Source: an uncultured bacterium
Lineage (GTDB): Bacteria > Patescibacteriota > Minisyncoccia > Phycocordibacterales > UBA2163
DNA: 32,469 nt
Assembly: GCA_913041175.1 (NCBI GenBank)
Contig: CAJWGW010000004.1
Coordinates: 1 to 32,469, forward strand
Direction of reading: 5' to 3'
The notes below the pieces were generated by a model. The model was not told the origin of the DNA. It searched no databases and worked only from the letters and a program-made list of their open reading frames with translations. Both the position numbers and the translations under genes were made by a program. Shown here in pieces: positions 1 through 9,529 of the stretch (position 1 is the first letter of the stretch; every line of letters starts with the position of its first letter).

Positions 1-1869
1 TTATTTATTGACGAGATTCATACTATTGTAGGTGCAGGAGCTGCGGAGGGTGCTATGGATGCATCTAATATGCTTAAGCCCGCTTTAGCTCGGGGGGACC
101 TTCGTGCGATAGGTGCAACAACACTCAAGGAATATCAAAAACATATTGAAAGAGATCCAGCACTCACAAGACGCTTCCAGCCAGTTTATGTTCAAGAGCC
201 ATCTGTTGACGATACTGTTGCAATTTTGCGTGGACTTCGCGAAAAATATGAACTTTATCATGGAGTAAAGATCACAGATGAAGCTATTATCTCTGCTGTG
301 AATTTATCTAGCCGTTACATTACGGATAGATTTCTGCCGGACAAGGCAGTTGATCTGATTGATGAAGCAGCATCTTCACTGCGAATATCACTTGAAAACA
401 AGCCGCCTGTTCTTCAAGAAGCACATAGGAAAATTATGCGACTTGAGATTGAAAAGGAAGCACTCAAAAAAGATCTGGAGAGCTCAGGCAACAAAAAGAC
501 AATATCGCGCGTGAAGAAGATTGACAAAGACATAGCGGATATGAAAGAAAAGACGAAAGAAATAGAACTTAAATGGAATAATGAAAAGGAAGTTCTGGGA
601 GAGATAAAAGCAATCAAAAAAGAACTTGAGACACTTCGTATTGAGGCGGAAGGAGCTGAAGCGAAAGCCGATCTTACAAAAGCAGCAGAAATCAGATACG
701 GCCGACTTCCCTCTTTGGAAAAAGAATTTGAGACAAAAACAAAACGACTCAAAAAACTCCAGCGCTCCCGTAGGATTTTGAAAGAGGAAATTATGGAGGC
801 AGACATCGCAGATGTCGTGTCGCGTTGGACCAATGTTCCTGTGACACGAATGCTTGAAGAAGAGGCTGAGAAGTTAAACAGGATGGAAGATACTCTTGAA
901 AAGAAAATCATCGGACAGGGTGAATCTGTCAGGAAAATCGCTGATGCTGTGAAGCGCTCACGCGCTGGTATTGCTGACCCTGACAGACCAATAGGATCGT
1001 TTCTGTTCTTAGGTCCAACTGGTGTTGGCAAAACTGAGCTTACGAAAGCGCTTGCGGAGTTTATGTTTGACGACGAGAAAGCTCTTATAAGAGTTGATAT
1101 GTCAGAGTATATGGAGAAGCACGCAGTCTCAAAAATTATAGGCGCACCTCCTGGGTACGTTGGTCACGATGAGAGTGGCTCTTTGACTGAGACCGTACGC
1201 CACAGACCATACTCCGTGCTCTTGTTTGATGAGATAGAGAAAGCGCATCCCGAAGTGTTCAATATTTTGCTTCAGGTTCTTGATAATGGACGTTTGACAG
1301 ATGCCAAAGGAAGAACTGTTAACTTCAAAAACACGATAATAATTCTTACATCAAATATTGGTTCAGAGCATATAGACAAGATGAAGAACATTGGATTCTC
1401 TACAGTAGGGGATGACAGCAATGCACAGTATGAGGAAGCAAAGAACAAAGTCAAGGAGAGTTTGAAGGACTACTTCCGTCCGGAATTCCTTAATCGTCTT
1501 GATGAAATAATATTGTTCAACATCCTCACCCCTGTTGCTGTGAAAGAGATTGTTAAGATTCAAGTGGAGATTGTGAAGAAACGTCTTGAAGAGAAGGGAA
1601 TTGCGCTTAATATATTGCCGGAGGTTCTCTCACATTTGGCAAAGGAAGGATACAACCCGCAGTATGGAGCAAGACCTCTCAAGCGCTTGATACAAAATAA
1701 AATACTTACAAAAGTTGCGTCACTCATAATCTCTCAAGGAGTGGCTGAAGGTGGTTCAATCGAAATCGGGTTCAAAAAAGATGAGTTTACATTTGATGTG
1801 ACAAAAAAAGGAAGTAAAAAGGGAAAGAGCGTGAAGAGTAGTATCCGCGCAGAAAAAGTGCTAACATAA
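1..1869 (+). CDS. clpB: ATP-dependent disaggregase ClpB, C-terminal part (5' end outside window)
   Basis: The open frame runs in from base 1, so the start lies upstream; 622 codons are visible. ClpB is a hexameric AAA+ unfoldase that pulls proteins out of aggregates together with DnaK. The visible part opens in NBD1 at the Walker B box (LFIDEIH). NBD1 then continues (IGATT, RRFQ). A long charged coiled-coil middle domain follows at about residues 140-270, which separates ClpB from ClpA and ClpX. NBD2 has Walker [10 protein letters not shown], Walker [11 protein letters not shown], the ILTSNIG sensor and the sensor-2 YGARPLKR near the end. The tail is Lys-rich. The TAA stop lies 8 nt before tRNA-Tyr. 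ClpC is less likely given the length of the middle domain. Confidence 0.95.
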   Translation, partial: LFIDEIHTIVGAGAAEGAMDASNMLKPALARGDLRAIGATTLKEYQKHIERDPALTRRFQPVYVQEPSVDDTVAILRGLREKYELYHGVKITDEAIISAVNLSSRYITDRFLPDKAVDLIDEAASSLRISLENKPPVLQEAHRKIMRLEIEKEALKKDLESSGNKKTISRVKKIDKDIADMKEKTKEIELKWNNEKEVLGEIKAIKKELETLRIEAEGAEAKADLTKAAEIRYGRLPSLEKEFETKTKRLKKLQRSRRILKEEIMEADIADVVSRWTNVPVTRMLEEEAEKLNRMEDTLEKKIIGQGESVRKIADAVKRSRAGIADPDRPIGSFLFLGPTGVGKTELTKALAEFMFDDEKALIRVDMSEYMEKHAVSKIIGAPPGYVGHDESGSLTETVRHRPYSVLLFDEIEKAHPEVFNILLQVLDNGRLTDAKGRTVNFKNTIIILTSNIGSEHIDKMKNIGFSTVGDDSNAQYEEAKNKVKESLKDYFRPEFLNRLDEIILFNILTPVAVKEIVKIQVEIVKKRLEEKGIALNILPEVLSHLAKEGYNPQYGARPLKRLIQNKILTKVASLIISQGVAEGGSIEIGFKKDEFTFDVTKKGSKKGKSVKSSIRAEKVLT

Positions 1870-1877
1870 CTCCATTA

Positions 1878-1962
1878 GGGTGCGTCGCATAGTGGCAATT
1901 GCACTTGGCTGTAAACCAAGCGTCTTCGGACTCCGCAGGTTCGAGTCCTGCCGCACCCACCA
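1878..1962 (+). tRNA. tRNA-Tyr (GUA), CCA encoded
   Basis: A cloverleaf can be drawn. The acceptor GGGTGCG pairs with CGCACCC and the discriminator is A. The anticodon stem CTTGG/CCAAG encloses loop CTGTAAA (anticodon GTA). A long variable arm GTC-TTCG-GAC is typical of bacterial tRNA-Tyr. The T arm is GCAGG-TTCGAGT-CCTGC. CCA is encoded at 1960-1962, unlike the other three tRNAs here. A36-A37-A38 makes it a predicted substrate of the MiaA encoded at about 20 kb. Confidence 0.96.
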
Positions 1963-2099
1963 AATCACAGCGCAAAGTACTAGGAGGGGGATATATTACA
2001 CTTTGAAATAAATTTTTCTCAATTTGATACATAAATATATCTATGTTATTTTACGTAAAATAGTTCATTAAAAATTTTCCCATATCTCAAAATTAAATA

Positions 2100-2175
2100 G
2101 GGTGGGACGATATGCTGTTTGTTTTAAAAATATATTGTTTATTTTAAACAAGACAATAGCACTAGTGTCCCACCC
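2100..2175. repeat. 76-nt imperfect inverted repeat
   Basis: The outer 9-bp arms are perfect: GGGTGGGAC (2100-2108) and GTCCCACCC (2167-2175). Inside, TGCT (2113-2116) can pair with AGCA (2158-2161), and TTGTTT (2119-2124) with AAACAA (2146-2151). The core is AT-rich. No T-run follows, so it is not a standard terminator. It could be a small non-autonomous element or a structured RNA. Confidence 0.6.
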
Positions 2176-2324
2176 ATATAAATTAATGCCCTGCTTATAG
2201 ACAATTCACAGATTGTTTGATAAAAACGAACTAGAGGCTGTTTATAAACACGGTAAAATAATGTGTTCTGGAGATGAGCGTCTCTATGTCAGTAAAGACG
2301 AAAACTCAAATGTTAACAGGATAC

Positions 2325-2354
2325 ACAAGGTATCAGAAATGATACCTTGTTTTT
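2325..2354 (+). terminator. Intrinsic terminator upstream of the rpoB promoter
   Basis: A perfect 10-bp stem, ACAAGGTATC (2325-2334) and GATACCTTGT (2341-2350), has loop AGAAAT and is followed by TTTT. It ends a transcript from the left: either clpB/tRNA-Tyr read-through or a short RNA starting near 2230. It isolates the rpoB promoter at 2408. Confidence 0.8.
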
Positions 2355-2407
2355 ATGTCCTAAAACACAGCTGTGTGAGCCGTAAAGAGGGATTGTGGAA
2401 AACTCTA

Positions 2408-2436
2408 TTGACAGGAAATACGGTTTCCTGTACACT
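2408..2436 (+). promoter_or_regulatory. Predicted sigma-70 promoter of rpoBC with an inverted repeat in its spacer
   Basis: A consensus -35 TTGACA (2408-2413), a 17-nt spacer and -10 TACACT (2431-2436) place transcription start near 2443. A perfect inverted repeat, ACAGGAAA (2411-2418) with TTTCCTGT (2424-2431), lies between the two boxes and overlaps both edges. That is the usual position of a repressor operator. Confidence 0.7.
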
Positions 2437-2627
2437 ACTCAAATCGTGTTTTTCTACTGTGCAGATTGAGTTAAGGCTGTTTTTTTATATCGTTTTATTA
2501 GAAGGATTATACATATTTTAATCACTTTTATATTTTGCGGGAGCAAGAAAAATAATTAAATATTTTCTAAATTATAAAGCCATCACAAAGGCGTGGTCTT
2601 TGTTGTGTTGGTTTTAGGGTTATTTTT

Positions 2628-5600
2628 ATGAGCACAAAAAAAGAAACCACAAAATCTATAGAAAAAAAATATTTTGGACGCTTCAAGAAGCCTCTTGTAG
2701 AACTTCCTAATCTTGTTGAACCACAACTTGATTCTTTCAACTGGATAATAAAAACCGGTCTTAAAGAAGTTTTTAAGGAAATCTCTCCAATTAACGATTA
2801 TTCAGAGAAAAAATTTGAACTTGAATTTGTTAATTTTGAAATCGACAAACCAAAATTCAATGAGCATTATGCAAAAGAAAATATGCTCTCATACGACGCA
2901 CCTCTCCGAGCTACTGTCCGCCTTAAGAACAAAACAACGGGAAGTGTTAAAGAGCAGGAAATCTTCTTGACGGATTTTCCTATGATGACAGACCACGGCA
3001 CATTTATTATGAATGGAATTGAACGTGTTGTCGTCGCACAACTTGCACGCTCTTTTGGTGTTTTCTTCACGTCGCAAGAACTTAAAGGAAAGGTTTATTT
3101 TGGCGCAAAGATTATTCCCTCACGAGGTGCATGGATAGAGATAGAGTCTGAGCCAGATGGTGTTATCTATGTAAAAGTAGACAGGAAAAGAAAATTCCCT
3201 ATTACATCCCTTCTTCGCATTTTGGGAGCGCATTTTGACAGGGACATGACTTCCCTTTTTGCAAGTAATAAATTTGCCAAAGATATAATAAACAAGTCTC
3301 TTGAAGCAGACCCTGCAAAGACAGTAGAGGAGGCCTATATAGAGATTCATAAAAAGTTAAGAGACGGCGACCCTGCGACCCCTGCACATGCGAAAGAATT
3401 CATTGATTCAATATTTAGTTCTGACAGATATGACCTTTCAAAAGTTGGACGATATCGTTTTAATCAGAGATTCGGAAGGGCACTATCTGATGCGGAAATG
3501 GAAAAGAGAACGATTTCTCTTGATGATCTTGTGGCGATTATCTCTAACATCATAACACTCAATAATACTCCAGGAGCAGTTTCAGACGATATTGACCATC
3601 TTGGATTTAGGCGTGTGCGGTATGTAGGAGAAATGCTCCAGCAGAAAGTAAGAGTCGGAATGTCACGAATGAAAAGAAATATTCAAGACAGAATGTCCAC
3701 TGTTGATTCTGAGACAACTCTTCCTGTTCAGTTTATAAACCCAAGACCTTTGCAAGCAAGTGTTAAGGAGTTTTTTACTACAAGTCAGCTTTCTAAATTT
3801 ATGAGTCAGCAAAATGTCCTTTCTGAACTTGAAGACTTGAGGACGCTTTCAGCTCTGGGTCCAGGTGGACTTGACCGTAAACGTGCAGGTTTTGAAGTGC
3901 GTGATGTGCATCCATCTCACTATGGGCGATTGTGTCCTATCCACACTCCGGAGGGTCCGAACATTGGACTGATACTTAGACTTGCGATGTATGCGCGAAT
4001 AAACGAATTCGGAATGATTGAAACACCATATGCAAAAGTTGAAAACGGCAAAATTACAGATGAAATAATTTATTTAAATGCCCATGAGGAAGAAAAATAT
4101 AATATTGCGCATGCTGCTACAAAATATGACAACAAAAACAATATAGTTGAAGATTTTGTAGAAGTACGCAAAGGAGGTGAACCAAATCTTGTAGAGAAAG
4201 ACGAGGTTCATTTCATTGATGTTGCTACAAATCAGGCATTTTCTGCTGCAACATCAATGATTCCTTTCCTTGAACACAATAATGCAAACAGAGCACTTAT
4301 GGGCTCTAATATGCAGAAACAAGCAACACCTTCTATTGTGCCCGATGCTCCGCTTGTAGCAACAGGTATTGAAGAAGGCGCAGCACGCGATACAGGGCGA
4401 GTCGTCATATCAAAAACAGATGGAACAGTTACGCATGTTGATGCTAAGAAGATTATTGTTGAGAATTCAAAAAAGGAAAAAACTCAATATGACCTTATAA
4501 ATTTTGCACGCACAAATGATTTCTCTGTATTTCATCAGCGTCCGGCAATCACACTTGGACAAAAGATAAAAAAAGGACAACTTCTTGCGGACACTTCATC
4601 AAGTGCAAATGGGCAAATGGCTCTAGGACAGAATGTACGAGTTGCATTTATGTCATGGTTTGGCGCAAATTACGAAGACGCTATCATTCTTTCTGAACGA
4701 CTTGTCAAAAACAGCAAATTCACAAGCATTAGAATAGATGAATTTGAAGTAAATGTTCGTGATACGAAACTTGGTCCAGAAGTTACAACTCACGACATCC
4801 CAAATGTTGGTGAAATAAAACTAAGAAATTTAGACGAAGATGGAATCGTGCGGATAGGTGCTGAAGTCAGGCAAGGTGACATCTTGGTCGGGAAAGTTAC
4901 TCCAAAAGGTGAGTCACAACTTACTCCAGAAGAGCGGCTTCTACGCTCCATCTTTGGTGAAAAGGCAAAAGATGTGAAAGATACATCACTTCGTCTTGAG
5001 GGTGGGAAGCGCGGGAGAGTAATCGGAGTAAAAGTTTTCTCTCGCGAAAAAGGAGACACTCTTGAATCAGGAGTTATAAAAAAAATTCGCATTATTGTCG
5101 CACAACTGCGCAACGTTTCAGTTGGTGACAAGCTTGCTGGACGCCATGGTAATAAAGGAGTTATTTCTATGATTTTACCTGAAGAGGATATGCCTTACAC
5201 TGACGATGGACAGCCGGTTGATGTTATTTTGACCCCTCTCGGAGTGCCTTCAAGAATGAACTTAGGTCAAATACTTGAGCTCCATCTTGGGCTTGCTGCA
5301 AACACGCTTGGGTATCAGGCAATTGTTCCTTCTTTTGCAGGAGCTGACGACAATGAGATAAAAGAAGAGCTAAAGAAAGCAGGATTCAATGAAAATGGGA
5401 AAATGCCTTTGTATGACGGCAGAACTGGAGAGAAATTTGGACAGGATGTTTCAGTAGGTTATATGTACATTCTGAAACTTCACCACATGGTTGAAGACAA
5501 GATACATATGCGCTCAATTGGCCCATACTCTCTTATCACACAGCAACCACTAGGTGGAAAAGCGCAGTCAGGTGGACAGAGATTTGGAGAAATGGAAGTG

Positions 5601-5810
5601 TGGGCGCTTCTCGGATATGGGGCAGCATATACGCTCCGAGAGATGCTTACCATAAAATCAGACGATATATTAGGTCGATCAGAAGCATTTGATGCTATTG
5701 TCAAAGGTGAGAAAATCAGTCATCCGCACACACCCGCGGCATTTAATGTACTCCTTAATAATTTGAGGGGATTGTCACTTGACATTCAACTTTTAAAAAA
5801 GAACAATTAA
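2628..5810 (+). CDS. rpoB: DNA-directed RNA polymerase subunit beta
   Basis: This is the beta subunit of RNA polymerase, which forms one side of the active cleft in the alpha2-beta-beta' core. Length is 1060 aa, against about 1340 in E. coli, so lineage-specific insertions are absent. Visible landmarks are the rifampicin-pocket region at about residues 380-420 (SALGPGGL), HYGRLCPIHTPEGPNIG at about 429-445, GRHGNKG near 838, and the C-terminal clamp segment GGQRFGEMEVWALLGYG near 980. Residues in the rifampicin pocket differ from the susceptible consensus: E. coli positions 513, 516, 526 and 529 read K, S, D and T. The start ATG follows a weak AGGG. rpoC begins 9 nt after the stop, in the same unit. 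Confidence 0.98.
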   Translation: MSTKKETTKSIEKKYFGRFKKPLVELPNLVEPQLDSFNWIIKTGLKEVFKEISPINDYSEKKFELEFVNFEIDKPKFNEHYAKENMLSYDAPLRATVRLKNKTTGSVKEQEIFLTDFPMMTDHGTFIMNGIERVVVAQLARSFGVFFTSQELKGKVYFGAKIIPSRGAWIEIESEPDGVIYVKVDRKRKFPITSLLRILGAHFDRDMTSLFASNKFAKDIINKSLEADPAKTVEEAYIEIHKKLRDGDPATPAHAKEFIDSIFSSDRYDLSKVGRYRFNQRFGRALSDAEMEKRTISLDDLVAIISNIITLNNTPGAVSDDIDHLGFRRVRYVGEMLQQKVRVGMSRMKRNIQDRMSTVDSETTLPVQFINPRPLQASVKEFFTTSQLSKFMSQQNVLSELEDLRTLSALGPGGLDRKRAGFEVRDVHPSHYGRLCPIHTPEGPNIGLILRLAMYARINEFGMIETPYAKVENGKITDEIIYLNAHEEEKYNIAHAATKYDNKNNIVEDFVEVRKGGEPNLVEKDEVHFIDVATNQAFSAATSMIPFLEHNNANRALMGSNMQKQATPSIVPDAPLVATGIEEGAARDTGRVVISKTDGTVTHVDAKKIIVENSKKEKTQYDLINFARTNDFSVFHQRPAITLGQKIKKGQLLADTSSSANGQMALGQNVRVAFMSWFGANYEDAIILSERLVKNSKFTSIRIDEFEVNVRDTKLGPEVTTHDIPNVGEIKLRNLDEDGIVRIGAEVRQGDILVGKVTPKGESQLTPEERLLRSIFGEKAKDVKDTSLRLEGGKRGRVIGVKVFSREKGDTLESGVIKKIRIIVAQLRNVSVGDKLAGRHGNKGVISMILPEEDMPYTDDGQPVDVILTPLGVPSRMNLGQILELHLGLAANTLGYQAIVPSFAGADDNEIKEELKKAGFNENGKMPLYDGRTGEKFGQDVSVGYMYILKLHHMVEDKIHMRSIGPYSLITQQPLGGKAQSGGQRFGEMEVWALLGYGAAYTLREMLTIKSDDILGRSEAFDAIVKGEKISHPHTPAAFNVLLNNLRGLSLDIQLLKKNN

Positions 5811-5819
5811 AAATTTATT

Positions 5820-8800
5820 ATGGATGATAAAACAAAAAAAAGCGCATTTAATACAGAAAACTTTGATACAGTGTCTTTGAAGCTTGCATCTCCAGATGTA
5901 ATACTCGACTGGTCATTTGGTGAAATTACAAAACCAGAAACTATCAATTATAGAACACAGAGAGCAGAGAAGAATGGTCTTTTTGACGAAAAGATTTTTG
6001 GACCGGAAAAAGATTATGAATGTTATTGTGGCAAATATAGAGGTATAAGATACAGAGGAATTGTCTGTGAGAGATGTGGCGTTGAAATAACACGCTCAGT
6101 TGTAAGGCGTGAAAGAATGGGGCATATAGAGCTTTCCACTCCCGTATCGCATATATGGTTCTTGAGAAGTATACCTTCAAGAATAAGTTTGATACTTGGA
6201 ATCTCTGCTTCCGATGTAGAAAAGGTTATTTACTTTGCTGGATATATTGTTACAAAAGTTGTTGATGCTGAGAAATCGAGAATCTTAAAAGAACTTGATG
6301 TTGAATACAAAACAAAAAGCAAAGCGGCAAATGATGAAAAAACAAAAACAAAGCTCAAAGAACTTTTTGTAACTGCAAAACAGGAAATTGAGAGTATTGA
6401 AGAAGGAGTTGTTTTAGACGAGATTGTTTATCACAAGTACGCTATAAAGTATGGAACACTTTTTGAAACAGGAATAGGAGCTGAAGCAATATATGATATT
6501 TTCAAAAAACTTGACCTCAAGAAACTAATTTCAAAGCTTGAAGAACGACTCACAAAAGCGGGATCTGTTGAAAGAGAGAAACTAAACAAACGACTCTCTC
6601 TTATAAAAGCAATGTTCTCTGCTGACATTCGTCCAGAGTGGATGTTTATGGTTCGTATCCCAGTGATACCTCCTGCGCTAAGGCCGATGGTTGCACTTGA
6701 AGGCGGAAGGCATGCAACATCTGATGTTAATGATTTGTACAGAAGAGTTATAAACAGAAATAATCGTCTCAAGAAGTTGAAAGACATCAACGCGCCTGAT
6801 GTAATCCTTAGAAACGAGAAAAGAATTCTGCAAGAAGCGGTTGATGCGCTTCTGGATAATTCAATAAGACACGGCAATACGCTATTTTCAGCAATGAGTC
6901 AGTCACAGAGAAGGCCATTGAAGTCATTGTCAGATTATCTAAGAGGAAAACAAGGATATTTTAGACAAAACCTTCTCGGTAAACGAGTTGATTATTCAGC
7001 GCGTTCAGTGATTGTTATTGGGGCGGACTTGAAACTTGATGAATGTGGTCTTCCAAAGCATATGGCGCTTGAACTTTTCAGACCATTTGTGATTTCAAAA
7101 CTTCTTGAAAGGGAACTTGCGTACAATATTCGTGGTGCGGGACGCCTTATAGATGAAGGTATCCCTGAAGTATGGGCAATTTTAGAAGAGGTAATCAAAG
7201 ACAAATATGTGCTTCTAAACCGTGCTCCAACACTTCATCGTCAGGGTATTCAGGGCTTTAGACCGATTTTGATTGAAGGTAATGCCATTCAAATTCACCC
7301 TCTTGTGTGCCCTGCTTTTAATGCGGACTTTGATGGAGACATGATGGCAGTTCATTTGCCCTTGTCAAAAGAGGCACAGACGGAAGCAAGAAATATTATA
7401 TCTGCTAATAAAAACATTCTTAAACCGGGCAATGGTGACCCTGTTATTTCATCAACACTACTTGATATAGTACTAGGATGTTATTGGATGACAAAAATCA
7501 TTCCAGGATACAAAGGAGAAGGGAAGATTTTTGCAACACCAAATGATGCGATTACGGCATATGATTTCGGTGACATTGGTTTTAGAGCGAAAATAAAAGT
7601 GATGCCATCTGATAGACCAAGATATGCAAAGTTTGAAGGAAAACCATTTGAAACATCAGTAGGCAGAATATTCTTTAATAATACTCTTCCAAATGATTAT
7701 CCATACATTGATTATGAAATTACAAAGAAAAGTATGATGGCGCTTGTTGAGGATCTTATAAAAGTTTACGGACTGGGAGAGATTCCAAAGATTATAGATA
7801 AAATAAAAAGGTTTGGATTCAAATATGCTACATACTCTGGCATCACATGGGGTATTGATGATGTTATAGTACCTGAAGGTAAAAAAGAAGTTATAGAAAA
7901 AGCTAAAAACAAATCAAAAGAAATATTAGAGCAATATAACGACGGGCTACTTTCAAAAGATGAGAAAAGAAGAATGAATATAGAAACATGGATTGGAGCA
8001 AAAAATGATATTGAAAGTCAGATTCCAGACACGCTAGAGAAAGATGGTTCAGTATATGATATGTGGAAAGCAGGAGCTAGAGGGTCAATAGGTCAGTTTA
8101 CTCAAATGTCCGGTATGGTGGGGCTTATGCAAAACACAAAAGGAGAAACAATTGAATTCCCTATAACTACTTCAATCAAAGAAGGACTTACTCCAATTGA
8201 ATATTTTATTACTACTCATGGTTCAAGGAAGGGTCTTGCCGATACGGCTTTGCAAACTGCAAAGGCGGGGTATCTAACAAGGCGACTTTTTGATGTTGCT
8301 CAAGACGCTATCGTGACAGAGAAGGATTGTGGAGTTAAAACAGGGGTTACAATAAATAAAATAAGTGCGTCTGGACTTGAGATTTCAATTGCAAGAAATA
8401 TAAAGGGAAGATTACTTGCAGAAGATGTTAAAGACACAAAAGGAAATGTAATGTTTAAAAAAGGAACTTTTCTGAATGCAGAAGAAGCAAAAGAGATTGA
8501 AGACGCTGGAATTGAAAGTGTTATTGTACGTTCTCCTATGGTATGTAAAACTCAGCAGGGGATTTGTCAGAACTGCTATGGTATGGATATGACAACAAAT
8601 AATCTTATTGAAATAGGAGAAGCAGTTGGTACTGTTGCGGCACAGGCTATCGGTGAGCCAGGAACACAGCTTACTATGCGTACATTCCACACTGGGGGCA
8701 CCGCATCAGTTGGAGGCGACATTACTCAAGGACTTCCGCGAGTTGAGGAAGTGTTTGAAAAAAGGTCTCCAAAGAATCCTGCAATTATAGCTCATGTTGA

Positions 8801-9497
8801 TGGAACAATTTCAGAGATAAAAAATGATGGAAAAGAAAAAATAATTATACTTCTTCCAAATGCTGGAGATAAGGCGGCAAAATCTAAGAAAAATACAGAA
8901 TACTCAGTTCACTTTAGAAGAATGACTCTTGTAAAGCTCGGCGACAAGGTACTTAAGGGTGATTTCTTAACCGACGGCTCTGCTAATATAGAGGAGTTAT
9001 TCAAGTATGCAGGAAAAGAGAGGGCACAGGACTATATAATCAGTGAAATCAACAGGATTTACGAGCTTCAAGGAGCTTCTATATCACGCAAGCATATAGA
9101 GGTTATAATCAAACAAATGTTCTCAAGAAGGAAAGTAAAAGAGTCCTCTGACGAGAATATAACTCCAGGCGATGTAATAGACAATTTTGAGTTCAAAGAA
9201 GCAGTTGAAAGGGCTAAGGAAAATAATAAGACCACACCTTCTGCTGACCCTCTGGTTCTAGGAATTTCTGAAGTGTCACTTTCGCGAAAAAGTTTTCTTT
9301 CTGCTGCGTCATTCCAAAATACTACTAAGATTCTTATAAACGCCGCAGTCAGAGGAAGACAGGATAAGCTTATCGGACTCAAAGAAAATGTTATAATCGG
9401 AAGATTGATTCCAGCTGGAACAGGGTTTGAGGGAAGTGCTAAAGCAAAGATGGTAGCGAAAAAGAAGGAAGAAGGAGAAGATTCAGAGGAAGAATAA
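5820..9497 (+). CDS. rpoC: DNA-directed RNA polymerase subunit beta'
   Basis: This is the catalytic beta' subunit, 1225 aa. The N-terminal zinc site is CYCGKYRG...CERCG near residues 65-90. The Mg-binding NADFDGD is at 501-507. The second zinc site uses CGVKTG plus CKTQQGICQNCYG around residues 840-920. The trigger loop (TMRTFHTGG) is near residue 952. No intein and no large insertion is seen. The tail is acidic. The stop codon directly abuts a copy of the 16-bp palindrome family at 9498, and dnaG starts 32 nt downstream. No good Shine-Dalgarno precedes the ATG, so translational coupling from rpoB is likely. Confidence 0.98.
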   Translation: MDDKTKKSAFNTENFDTVSLKLASPDVILDWSFGEITKPETINYRTQRAEKNGLFDEKIFGPEKDYECYCGKYRGIRYRGIVCERCGVEITRSVVRRERMGHIELSTPVSHIWFLRSIPSRISLILGISASDVEKVIYFAGYIVTKVVDAEKSRILKELDVEYKTKSKAANDEKTKTKLKELFVTAKQEIESIEEGVVLDEIVYHKYAIKYGTLFETGIGAEAIYDIFKKLDLKKLISKLEERLTKAGSVEREKLNKRLSLIKAMFSADIRPEWMFMVRIPVIPPALRPMVALEGGRHATSDVNDLYRRVINRNNRLKKLKDINAPDVILRNEKRILQEAVDALLDNSIRHGNTLFSAMSQSQRRPLKSLSDYLRGKQGYFRQNLLGKRVDYSARSVIVIGADLKLDECGLPKHMALELFRPFVISKLLERELAYNIRGAGRLIDEGIPEVWAILEEVIKDKYVLLNRAPTLHRQGIQGFRPILIEGNAIQIHPLVCPAFNADFDGDMMAVHLPLSKEAQTEARNIISANKNILKPGNGDPVISSTLLDIVLGCYWMTKIIPGYKGEGKIFATPNDAITAYDFGDIGFRAKIKVMPSDRPRYAKFEGKPFETSVGRIFFNNTLPNDYPYIDYEITKKSMMALVEDLIKVYGLGEIPKIIDKIKRFGFKYATYSGITWGIDDVIVPEGKKEVIEKAKNKSKEILEQYNDGLLSKDEKRRMNIETWIGAKNDIESQIPDTLEKDGSVYDMWKAGARGSIGQFTQMSGMVGLMQNTKGETIEFPITTSIKEGLTPIEYFITTHGSRKGLADTALQTAKAGYLTRRLFDVAQDAIVTEKDCGVKTGVTINKISASGLEISIARNIKGRLLAEDVKDTKGNVMFKKGTFLNAEEAKEIEDAGIESVIVRSPMVCKTQQGICQNCYGMDMTTNNLIEIGEAVGTVAAQAIGEPGTQLTMRTFHTGGTASVGGDITQGLPRVEEVFEKRSPKNPAIIAHVDGTISEIKNDGKEKIIILLPNAGDKAAKSKKNTEYSVHFRRMTLVKLGDKVLKGDFLTDGSANIEELFKYAGKERAQDYIISEINRIYELQGASISRKHIEVIIKQMFSRRKVKESSDENITPGDVIDNFEFKEAVERAKENNKTTPSADPLVLGISEVSLSRKSFLSAASFQNTTKILINAAVRGRQDKLIGLKENVIIGRLIPAGTGFEGSAKAKMVAKKKEEGEDSEEE

Positions 9498-9513
9498 TCC
9501 GCCAGCCGGCGGA
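9498..9513. repeat. CCGCCAGC palindrome family, copy 1 (intergenic)
   Basis: TCCGCCAGCCGGCGGA directly follows the rpoC stop codon. It differs by one base from the perfect palindrome TCCGCCAGCTGGCGGA found inside relA/spoT and topA. Confidence 0.75.
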
Positions 9514-9529
9514 AAACGTCAAAATAATT

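Larger units (their letters stand above)
1963..2627 (+). other. Long non-coding stretch and rpoB leader
   Basis: This is the only gap above 300 bp in the window. It is very AT-rich. It holds a 76-nt inverted repeat (2100-2175), an intrinsic terminator (2325-2354), a perfect 12-bp palindrome ACACAGCTGTGT (2365-2376) and a promoter with an internal inverted repeat (2408-2436). From the predicted start site near 2443, rpoB would have an untranslated leader of about 185 nt. That leader contains a bulged hairpin at about 2584-2605 (CACAAAG with CTTTG-T-TG), followed by a T-rich run, which could act as an attenuator. A frame open from a TTG at 2213 to 2521 crosses these signals and does not look like protein. 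Confidence 0.7.

Noticed and set aside
414-1031. Minus-strand frame opposite clpB
   Set aside because: It mirrors the coding strand of a strongly conserved gene; it is Ser/Phe-rich and low in motif content.
2213-2521. Open frame of about 100 codons between the clpB region and rpoB
   Set aside because: It starts at a TTG, crosses a perfect terminator, a palindrome and the rpoB promoter, and its translation has no family-like pattern.
2628-9497. Possible inteins or split in rpoB/rpoC
   Set aside because: Both proteins run through all catalytic motifs at normal spacing, with no extra block.
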